Source: Schizochytrium sp. TIO01 | Taxonomy: Eukaryota > Sar > Bigyra > Thraustochytrida > Thraustochytriidae | Direction: 5' to 3' | Assembly (NCBI GenBank): GCA_004764695.1 | Contig: SMSO01000014.1 | Location: forward strand, 2,927,148 to 2,991,147 | Length of the DNA stretch: 64,000 nucleotides | Part shown: positions 55,364 through 64,000 of the stretch, one piece after another | How the letters are laid out: the number at the start of each line of letters is the position of its first letter | Position numbering within the stretch: the stretch's first letter is position 1 | The notes under the pieces: model-generated | What the model was told of the DNA's origin: nothing | The model's input: the letters and a program-made list of their open reading frames with translations, nothing else | Databases searched by the model: none | Made by a program: the position numbers and the translations under genes

Positions 55364-56284
55364 ATGACGGAGCTTGAGTGCAGGGATCTTGCAGCAACTC
55401 GGCAAGCTGAGCAAGAAAGGGCACGCGAGGAGCGTGGAGGTGTGGCTTACACGTTGCTTCACAGGAAAGTTGCAGCTGCAAAGAAAACTGAAGACAATGG
55501 CGAGGCCAAAAACTCTGAAGCTGTGAAGGAAGAGAATGCCGAGGTCGGCGAAGATGAGTCTTTTGAAGCATTTGCGGAGCGCGTGAAGACTGGCGCTCAC
55601 GTCAAAGACCAGTCCCTGACTGAGAGCACTGTTTCCCTTTGGAGCGAATGGATGCTCAATTTGCAGCTCACGTTTCCTGAAGAGAGCATTCAACCTATCT
55701 TTTCTGGAGGATGTTGGGCTGGAACTGTTGTGTGGCCTGCTGCTCTTCTGCTCTGCGAGTACATCCACAAGCATGTCGACGTCAAGGACAAGCGAGTTCT
55801 CGAGCTTGGTAGTGGACTTGGGGTGCCTGGTATGGCATGCCAGCTTATGGGTGCTCGCGAGGTGATCCTTACTGAGCAAGAACCCCTGCCTGACCTTTTG
55901 CGTCGTAATGTGGAGATCAACTTTCCTGAGAAGGAGGGCGATAACAAGACTGCCCGCCCGATTGTGGACACGCTTGACTGGGAAGAGCCTGAGGAGTCGT
56001 CCACAAATGCGCAGGAACCCTTTGATGTGATTCTTATTTCTGACTGTGTTTACCAGGAACTCTATGGTGACTCCTGGCGTGCTTTGGCCGATTGCATTCG
56101 TGCTCTCAGCCGCGCAAACAAGGCTACAATGACTTACAATGCTCTCGAGCGCCGTAGGGCGGATGGTGTTCACGAATTCTTGCAATACTGTACCGAAATT
56201 GGAGTCAAATATAACCGTGTGCTCACGTATGCTGGTCCTGAGAACGAGGATCTCGAGATCTATGAAATGTGGACTGAGGAGTAG
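55364..56284 (+). CDS. Protein methyltransferase, METTL21/FAM86 (Methyltransf_16) family
   Basis: A 306-residue seven-beta-strand methyltransferase using S-adenosylmethionine, of the group that methylates lysines on elongation factors, chaperones and similar proteins. The first 90 residues are charged and helical (a Glu/Lys/Arg-rich coiled stretch) and are not part of the catalytic fold. Before the core, FSGGCWAGTVVWPAALLLCEY matches the W-x-G-x-x-x-W-x-A region of the family. Motif I is VLELGSGLGVPGM (about 144-156), the acidic end of strand 2 is in ILTEQEPLPDLL, and the family DxxY motif is SDCVY with Asp227 and Tyr230. After it comes TMTYNALERR. The frame is open 11 codons upstream to a TTG, but the first ATG (55364) is chosen. 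The substrate cannot be inferred; EEF2KMT-like or METTL21/22-like are all possible. A 378-codon open frame on the opposite strand is a shadow. Confidence 0.88.
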   Translation: MTELECRDLAATRQAEQERAREERGGVAYTLLHRKVAAAKKTEDNGEAKNSEAVKEENAEVGEDESFEAFAERVKTGAHVKDQSLTESTVSLWSEWMLNLQLTFPEESIQPIFSGGCWAGTVVWPAALLLCEYIHKHVDVKDKRVLELGSGLGVPGMACQLMGAREVILTEQEPLPDLLRRNVEINFPEKEGDNKTARPIVDTLDWEEPEESSTNAQEPFDVILISDCVYQELYGDSWRALADCIRALSRANKATMTYNALERRRADGVHEFLQYCTEIGVKYNRVLTYAGPENEDLEIYEMWTEE

Positions 56285-57050
56285 GCAGGAGACGAACTTC
56301 TCGTGTAAACAGCATATTATTTGCGTCACGGCTATTTGAGCATCACCAACGACGACATGTTATAAGCTTGCTTTTATGATCCTCCCTTCTTACTTACTCT
56401 TACTTGCCCTTTCTCTTTCTACTTTTCTTTGACAAGAATTATTGGAACTTTTCGTAGGATCGACTGGAAAGCTATTACGAGGGAGGGAATACAATGAATC
56501 GTAGAGGAAATCTCCTTCATGGACTAATTCAAATCAAGATAAAGAAATGTAACTGTGTTTTCTACTTTGATATATATTCTGGTCTCTGTTTTTTAATCCA
56601 CTCTCACTAGAGAAAAGTTTCAATTTCTTTTGGCCGATTCCTTCTTACCTGTCTTGGTGTATAATGTGACTTTATCTCGTTGCAAACAACTGACAGTTGT
56701 GATACTATTAAGCTCAATTGTTAACTACGAGATATGGATGCTTAACGTGCTTGAATGAAAGAATGAAGCATCAAAAAGGCGTCAGGGTACATTTCCAGGA
56801 CAAAATATGCCTAGTGTTTGTAACATCAAGAATACATCTTAATTACAACAATATAACAACAACATAATTTTATTTGAAAGGACAAAAAAGGCATTAGTAA
56901 TGAATAAAACCAAATCAACTATGAAAGGAAATATTGCTACGTATCCTCAAACTAAGATTAACACGCGTTCTTGAGGAAGAAGAAAAATTTTATGCGAGAA
57001 AAAATGCCAAGAAATCCTCAGTTACTCCTCGCCTGAGTTTTATTGGCAGC
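56285..57050. other. Convergent 3' intergenic region
   Basis: This lies between the methyltransferase stop (+) and the myosin stop (-). It is A/T-rich with no supportable open frame and contains both 3' UTRs. Confidence 0.5.
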
Positions 57051-60000
57051 TTAACGGCGTCTCAGGTAAGGACCTCTCTCGCGGAAGACCTCCTTGAGGC
57101 GAATATCGCCTACACGGATTGCAGTATCAAAAAGATCACTGAACTTGGATACAGAAAAGATCGGGTGGTTCTTCTTGTTAAAGTGAGAACGCGATGCCAA
57201 CGTGAGAATCTCAGACATATATTCCTGTGCTTCTTGCACAAAGTTTTCAAGCGCAAGTTCACGTGAAGAGCTCTGCTCTAACAATGGAGTTTGACGAGCT
57301 GGGGAAGACCGCCGCTTGAAAAGCATCGCAAGAGCCCCTCTCTTAAAAGAGCCGGAAGTGCGACTCTTGGCGGGGAAAGTCAGGGCAGAGACCTACCACG
57401 AGGAAGCTTGAAAACCTTAGACTTTTCCTTTTGCAAGGCGATACTAAGTTCTTCTAGATCTTGCTTTCGTGCCTTGACCCGCCAGCGTCCATACCGCCAA
57501 GCTTCAGCGTCATCCTGCCAAGCACATTCAAAAACAAACAGCTTTATCTCCAGGCCGTCGATAGATATTTCGGTTGCGATCTCGTTTTTAATTCGAAGGA
57601 AAAACGAGCCATGCTGGAATGGGAGGGGCTCGCCAAGCCACACCTCTTTTTCAGGCCGAATGAGCACGCTGCTATCATCAATTGTGCTGTCACCTTCATA
57701 TTCCGAGCCTTGCGAAGAGATCTCCGAATTGCGGCGCTCCAGAGCATAATTCATATCCTTCACCATTCTCGCCATTTCTTCGGGTGTAATAATCTCCTGA
57801 TTCAACAAGACCCTTAAGAACCTCAAGCTGTTTTCTGGCAGACTCAGTCGGGGCATCCATCTCCTTCGGATTAATTTCTAGCATAAGACCTGCGTGGGTG
57901 CTCTTTTTACGAAGCGGTTGTGGTGGGGCATCTCCATTCTCCACGCGCTCCTTTCGATTAATATTATGCTCCAACTCCTCCTCCGCAGCCAACACACGCT
58001 GACTTGTCATTCTAGAAAGGTTTGCATGGTATTCATCAGTGCTGTTCTTCAGCTGCTGGTAGGCAGGATGCTGTTCAAATTTCTTACGCGTTGCAGGGTC
58101 AAGAAATGCGGCCGGTGCGCCATCAACTAAGCCTTTGACAACACCCGAAGCGGCCAATTTGGCATTTTTGAGACCACCTCCGATAGAGTCACTGATCTCT
58201 GCCCAGTATTTGGAGGCGTTAGCTCTGAGTTCCTCATTACGCTGGCGACGGATTTCATACTCTGCTTGCTCCTGCTCGAACTGCCGCTCATACTTTTCGC
58301 GGATCTCAGCACGGCGTTGGTCATCAACCTCCTCACCGCTGGCCTCAAGCTCATCAACTTCACGAGCAGTCGCCCGAAGTGCGTCTTCGTACACCTCTTT
58401 CGAAATTCGATCTAAGCGTTCTTCATCAGTTTCATCGTCAACATCAGGTCCAGCATGTGTCGTAACTCCAACGAGGTCTTCAGCTTCGTTCAAATCTTCG
58501 CTGTCTGCGTGGTCGTCATCATCATCAGGCTCGTATGCACCCATACGCATAGTCGCGACCCGAGTCGGTGTACGCATTTTCTTTGATCGACTTGATGATA
58601 CGCTTGCCGGAATCGATTTCACATCCTGGTACACAAACTCATGATCCGGATCATCGTCATCGTCATCACGGGCCGCGCGCTGCTCTGCGATGATTGTCTT
58701 ATGGCGAGTGAGCGCTTCTCTAATTCTGCGGACCTCGTCCTGGGCAGCACGCTCCATCTCAGCCTCCAAGGCCTGGCGCTCCTCTTCTTCACGCTGGCGA
58801 CGCTCTTCCTCTTCGCGCTGGCGGCGCTCTTCCTCTTCACGCTGGCGGCGCTCTTCCTCTTCAGCCTCTTGCTTAGAGCGTTTCATCTTTCGCAAGATAG
58901 CCTGCGCCTTCCACATGCGGTAGTTCTTCTGGATACAGATGGCAGCAGCACGACGCTCCTGAAATAAATGCACAACGAAGTACTGTCGGGCCAAGTAGTT
59001 GACGGCAGCATGACGAAACTTCATTCGGGAGTAATACAGGCGGAAACGCTGGACCACGGAGTTCTTCTTTTCGACCACATCTGGGTCCGTTGAGGTGACC
59101 CACAGGCCAGCTTCCTGCAGAACTTTGTCAAGGCTCGACAACTCACCAGCTTTGAAAAATACTCGAGTGTGACCGAGCTTGAACGTATTACGGGGAATTT
59201 CAAAAGCCCAAAAGAGCGCTGTAACAAACATTTTGCTATCAATTTCACCATTACCTGCTAGTTTCGCACGATGAATCGCATCTTCTGGAAGTACCGACTT
59301 GTAAGTATCCACGAGCGACGAATAAGCGATCCGGGTGGGAAGACCACTTCGTAAAACAACAGCAGTTTGCGGGATGCTTAGATGCTTAAGCTGATGCCCC
59401 ACATATGCCCTATCAAACCAGGAGTCACTTTTGCCGCGCTTCATTTCTGCGTTTGGTTTCACACATCGAATAAAGGAGCACGCTGTTGCATCCAAAGTAC
59501 CGGTAAGTTCAATAATCTGCGACCGGAATGCACGGACAATCGAGCGAACGTTGCGTTTGCCATTTCCACTCTTTGCCGCTTCCTTCACTCGTGTCTCAAA
59601 TTCCTCCGCCAAAATTGGCGAGGAAGACCCGGCAAAAAGGTCGTTGGCCTCCTTTGGCAAAGCATCATTGTTCTTGACCAGAAACTTATCCACAGTGTAC
59701 ACAACTGCTCCCGCATAGTGACGAATACGGAAGCGTTCATGGGCATATTGCGGATGAATTTTTGGGTTGTTGTAGCATGGATGTTTAGCGAACTTTTTAT
59801 TATAGACTTTCAGGAGCTTTGTATCGCTGGGGTCCATAGCACGACATTGGTCATCAAGATCCATGAGAATGGAGTCTTTGTTTTGACGAGTGGGGTCATC
59901 TGTACCAGGATTTTTCAGTTTACCAGCGAGAAGCTCCATCGCCGGCTCATTTCCAGGTGGTAAATTCATCGTTTGATCAATGATCAGACCCTCACGCTCA

Positions 60001-61613
60001 TAGAGAGACAGTTCAGCTTCGAAGACTTTCTTATTAAAGGTAGCTTGCAAGCTCTCATTGGTATAGTTGATCAGAAGCTGCTCAAAGCCATTGCGTCGAA
60101 AGGATTCAAAACCAAAAATATCGAGTACGCCAATAAATGGCAAGTCATTCGGGTTCACAGAGCCCGCTGTTTCATCAAGCGCCATGTTAATTTTGTTGAC
60201 AATGTGGTCAAACAAGGCGCTATACAAACCTTTAGCAACAGCGTCACGTGCAAAGGAAGCCGAGTTTGCGTTCAGCGGGGTAACAATATCGCCGTCACGC
60301 ATCGATAAAATACGCTGGATTAGCAAGCGCTCAAGCGACCCTTCTTCAATGCCAAGCATTTCTGCAGCGGCGCCGAGCGGATCGTAACTCCCATTGAGAG
60401 AAATCACCTTAGCAATGTCACCTTCGGCAGCCTCTTCGTCTCGGAACGAGATATTACCCAAATGTAAGACACCTGCAAGAACACGCCAGATGGCGTCACA
60501 CTCAGATGCGTTAAATCCCAACGCATCAAGAGCATCCACGAGTTCCTCAAATCGCTTGCTATCTGTCTTGTGCATTTCGTCTTCAAAAGCACGAGGGCTA
60601 AAGTCTGAAGAGTTTGTACCGCGGTCAGGAGAAAGATAACGAAATCCAACGTTGCTCTTCGCTTGTTCAAGGCCTAGCTCAGAAAGCATATTTCCATCCA
60701 TGCCTGCCAGCATAAGATAGAAACAGTGATAGTTTCGTTCACCTTCTTCGTGGATTGTGACACGAGATCTCTCAAGAAGGTACGTTTTGACGGAGGCGGC
60801 ACTAATTTTCCAGACAGCCGGTTCACCTCGAGGGGAATCGATTTGTTCAAAGTGCAGCTTCATGAATTTACCGAAACGTGATGAATTGCCATTACGCAGA
60901 GTAGATGCATTACCAAAGGCTTCAGTGATTGGGTTAGAGTCCAGCAGACGCTGATCGATTGCTGTGAGTTTATCTGAGGCCTGTAGGTTAAGTGTTCTCT
61001 GTACTAAGTGGTGAAGAACCATCTTACTGGACTCTGTCTTTCCAGCACCACTTTCGCCAGATGTAACTACACTCTGATTGATGATTGAGTCATTATCAAC
61101 ATGGTGTTTACGGTTGTCTCCCGCAAAAGACATCTGCTGAAAGGCGAACTCCGCGACAGCAAACGGGTGTGGTGTATTCGCGGCACTCCGTGAGCCTAGT
61201 GCGCCTTCTGGATCTGGAATGTGTTTTAGAGGGTTGACTGCTACAAGAATGTTGCCCATAAATGTGTAAGGCTGGTCGTCATAGGCACGCTGTTCAAGGT
61301 TATACAGCATGCACGGCTCGTTAATGTGATGTAAAGAGGTCATATCAGATTCCACTGTATGGTTGCGCGGTAAGAGAGCCCGCTGACGAACGTCAATCTG
61401 TTCGATGCTCCGCTTGTTTTCAAGTCGAACCGTCGCAAAGATACCAGCCTGAGACAAAACTTTACAGGGAATCCAATCATGGTCGATCTCTGGATTGCTA
61501 ACCCACGCATCTTCGTTTGGCGCGAAAATATACATGATTTGATTTTTATCCGCATCGTCAGCGTCTGTCTTTCGAGGCTTGCGGCCGCTTAGCCGAGCCA
61601 AACTTTTCCGCAT
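57051..61613 (-). CDS. Unconventional myosin with IQ motif, coiled coil and C-terminal PX-like domain
   Basis: An actin motor starting at ATG 61613. After an SH3-like start (about 35-85) the motor head carries the P-loop GESGAGKT (186-193), switch I NGNSSRFGKF (241-250) and switch II DIFGFE (Asp498). The actin-binding part is marked by FIRCVKPN. One clear IQ motif (about 885-905, AAAICIQKNYRMWKAQ) is followed by a charged coiled coil of RRQREEEE repeats (about 910-950) and an acidic linker. The main frame ends after 1,305 residues in a non-family tail. The +1 frame from about 57810 continues as LLNQEIITPEEMARMVKDM and then a PX-like domain (GLEIKLFVFEC, YGRWRVKARKQDLEEL, KVFKLPRG). A 59-nt GT-AG intron (57396-57338) would join the last part, ALAMLFKRRS to FRERGPYLRRR. 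PX tails would direct the motor to phosphoinositide membranes. PX- or FYVE-bearing myosins occur in stramenopiles. Confidence 0.92.
57338..57396 (-). other. Probable 59-nt intron near the 3' end of the myosin gene
   Basis: On the minus strand the segment runs from GTAGGT (57396) to TTTTAAGAGAG (57338), with CCCTGAC as a good branch-site candidate. It contains the in-frame stop that would otherwise end the PX-like domain. Removing it joins KVFKLPRG to ALAMLFKRRS in frame, and the downstream 91-codon frame then supplies the rest of the domain. Confidence 0.55.
57696..57856 (-). other. Frame junction in the myosin tail
   Basis: The motor frame reads ARKQLEVLKGL and then becomes unlike a protein. 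The next frame reads LLNQEIITPEEMARMV, a helix-turn-helix pattern common after coiled coils. Removing one G from the GGG run at 57811-57813 gives LEVLKVLLNQEIITPEEM. No GT-AG segment of reasonable length and phase is visible, so a one-base indel is the best explanation. Confidence 0.6.
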
Positions 61614-64000
61614 GATTCAAAGCCTGAAGAGTCTTCTGTACTATTTGGATCTTATCGAGATAGTTCTGCAAGATCGCTTGCAGAGACGCAGGCCTCTGCT
61701 CAGCAAAAAATGTTTGGGTTTTGCTCGCTACCTTGGTTTCAAGATGCACAACACTGATACGAGACACGGTATATCTAGCACGCTCGTTTGGGAAGCTTCG
61801 ATGGTATAGTGAAGAGCCGCCGCTCAGAGTGCGTACTGACTATGATTTTCTCAAATGAAAAGCCTTGCTGAAGGTACGTGTAGGTAGGTATCTGCGTACT
61901 GATTTGTGCAATCTGTGCAAGCAAATCTGCTCACTATCCTATACTGAGACAGAAGTATTCTTATTCTTTCGAACAAACGAAAATAATTGACGCTATTCCT
62001 GCCAAACTGCGAGCGAGCGAATAAATGAGTGAGCGAGGGAGGAGCGAGCTCAGAAGTATGGATTTCAGGCCGCCAAAGGCTGCTTGAACCACGATACTAC
62101 AATAAGAATCCAGAGCCCCAACTTGCAATCCTACTCCGTCAGTTTCTATGGTCGTTCTCCACAAGCTCACGGCAGGTCAAGCCCACCGCCACGAATATAA
62201 TTTGGTATGACTGCACACACGTCCACGGGGCCTTTCGACTATGCGTTCTACACAAAGTCTCTTTTAAAGGTTACCAACGAGCGCTATTTGTTGCGCTAGA
62301 GTTGGTATGGAGCGAGGGGATGCAGCGAGCGCTTTGTAGAAGATGTTTTGTCCACAACGACGACACGCAGACAATATGGAAAACAGCGAGCTCCACGCTA
62401 TCTTCGTGTAGAATAGCCCTATCGCTTGACACGCGCGCGCGGATAATAAACTGTTTGTAAAGGCAGAAAGGAACTTGATATTGGGAAATGCAACGTGAGA
62501 CAGCGCCTGCACGTACGGCCGAGACCTGCACGCGCCAGACACTCTAGACTGGCGACACCAGCAGGGTGGCGTGTTTGCGCGACTGCAGGCAGAATACTCC
62601 ACCCGACCTGCGTTGAACTTATGCAGGGCACCACTCAAGAGAAGTTCCGATGGGTATTGATTGCTCGATCGACTGACAGACCGACTAAAATCATCAAGTT
62701 TTATTTACATTTTCAACAGGGTCTTTTAAATAAAATAAAATAATAATAACACCTCGTTCTCTATAGGGAGTCTTAAATAACTCTTATCCATCCTTGCAAT
62801 AAAAAGTATTCCAATTTTTATTATATTTTTAACTTTATTTTAAATTTAAAATATAACATAAAAGTACTAAGTGTTTTCATTGATCATATTTTGGTTAGTA
62901 AAGCAGTGGCTGCACGTGGGGAGATTCTATTTTATACTGTAGAAGAAAGCTATACTTCATAGTCCATACCATTCTTACAGAAGGGTATTTTTTTAATCTA
63001 CTGTGGAGGAGGTGCCCTATACAATGAAGAAAAGGTGGCAAGGGCAAAGGGTGTGTACAAGGCTTTCCAGCAGCGGTCTTCGCGCTGGCCTCCTCCTCCT
63101 CCTCCTCCTCCTATTGCTGTTCTTTGAAACCTTCTCTATCCAGTTGCTGTGCCGCCTCATGAGCTGCTCAGCTGCCTCATCAGCTCCCTGCTGATTCTCT
63201 TCTCTGCTCCCGGTGACGGTGGCATCGAAATGGAGATAGCCACGTGAGGGCGAGGGATGCGGCACGTGCACGCTATTAGGTGCACTTCAGTAATTTACTC
63301 TCTTTTTTCATTTTCTTTTTTTGCAATGATTATATTCAAAACCTCGAGGTTTATGTTGCTAAAAATGTTTTAAAAGAACTTTTTTATTTTGAAAAATAAA
63401 ATTAAAAAGAAATTGATAGCTGCTGGACTAAAGAAAAGTTTAGCACTCAGTGAGGGATGCATTTCTTGAAAGTGGGTGAGGGCACTGAGTTAAAGAACTG
63501 AAGGAAATCGACGTTCTGATATATCATGCAAGTGGGAGATGCATAAGTTATCGAAAGCCAATGGAAGGTGGGTGAGCGTCTGGCTTCTCGTTACTTCGTC
63601 TTGAGCAGCGCCGGAATAACTCAGAAAAGCCAGGTCTTGCAGTTGGTTTGCACAGAAGGTGCCCTGGAACTTAAGCCCAATCGCTTTAAAATAAAGGCAT
63701 TCTCTGTTATTTGAGCTTCCTGATTCACGAGTTCTTTACTCAGGACATGCCGCCTTGCACGGTGTGTACATGTGTATGGAGGTAGGTACTAATGTCAACG
63801 TAGTACACAACTTTAGAATTGAAATAAAGGATAGTGAGCTCTGTGGTCCTATGGGCGACGAACTTCAAGATTATTTATCATGCGCTAACTCGAAAATGAA
63901 CTTGAACTTGGGACCGGCTTGCAAAGACGGACGAAAATGAGTTGAGTAGTAGACATAGTTTGGGCAAACCTCGGTTGTCTCGTCTTGGAAAGCTTTCAGT
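61614..64000. other. Region upstream of the myosin gene, no supported gene
   Basis: This holds the myosin promoter and 5' UTR and then sequence without a supportable gene to the window end. I see an A/T-rich stretch at 62700-62900, a (CTC)n run near 63090-63110, and several short open frames of random composition. Confidence 0.5.

Noticed and set aside
55193-56329. A 378-codon open frame antisense to the methyltransferase
   Set aside because: It is a shadow of the sense gene, which carries all family motifs; the antisense protein shows no motif.

Overview
This is a 64 kb piece of a nuclear genome from an intron-poor, single-celled eukaryote. The reasons are very long open reading frames without bacterial ribosome-binding sites, eukaryote-only families (HECT ligase, ubiquitin-specific protease, PX-AGC kinase, myosin with IQ motif), and broad intergenic regions full of microsatellites. 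The mix of proteins and the gene style suggest a stramenopile, most likely a thraustochytrid (Aurantiochytrium/Hondaea type). That placement is inference and was not tested.

Layout. 1-6.7 kb: a mitochondrial succinate-semialdehyde dehydrogenase (+) and a von Willebrand A-domain protein (-, frame broken). 6.7-23.1 kb: a giant TRIP12/UFD4-class HECT ubiquitin ligase (-, frame broken once) and a USP40-like deubiquitinase (+), transcribed away from each other from a shared 2 kb region. 23.1-31.2 kb: no supported gene, many simple repeats and a perfect 66-bp tandem duplication. 31.2-38.0 kb: two paralogous type II membrane glycosyltransferases of the PF03407 nucleotide-diphospho-sugar transferase family, in tandem (+). 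38.8-42.0 kb: a large acidic protein of unknown function (+, frame broken). 42.6-44.7 kb: a PX-domain AGC kinase resembling SGK3 (-). 44.8-55.3 kb: no confident gene, with long TTTC arrays and a few GC-rich islands. 55.4-56.3 kb: a METTL21/FAM86-type protein methyltransferase (+). 57.1-61.6 kb: a myosin whose tail ends in a PX-like domain (-, one frame break plus one probable 59-nt intron). 61.6-64 kb: nothing supported.

The genes do not form an operon-like pathway. Two themes recur: ubiquitin attachment and removal (HECT + USP, head to head), and phosphoinositide-directed proteins (PX kinase, PX myosin).

Four of the nine confident protein-coding loci are interrupted by a single frame change at or beside a short homopolymer or trinucleotide run. 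Assembly indels are the simplest explanation; very short introns are an alternative for some. The most unusual protein feature is a ~175-residue insertion in the HECT C-lobe, directly before the catalytic cysteine motif. I found no convincing tRNA, rRNA, CRISPR, virus or intact transposon. All coordinates and residue numbers were worked out by hand and could be off by a base or residue.
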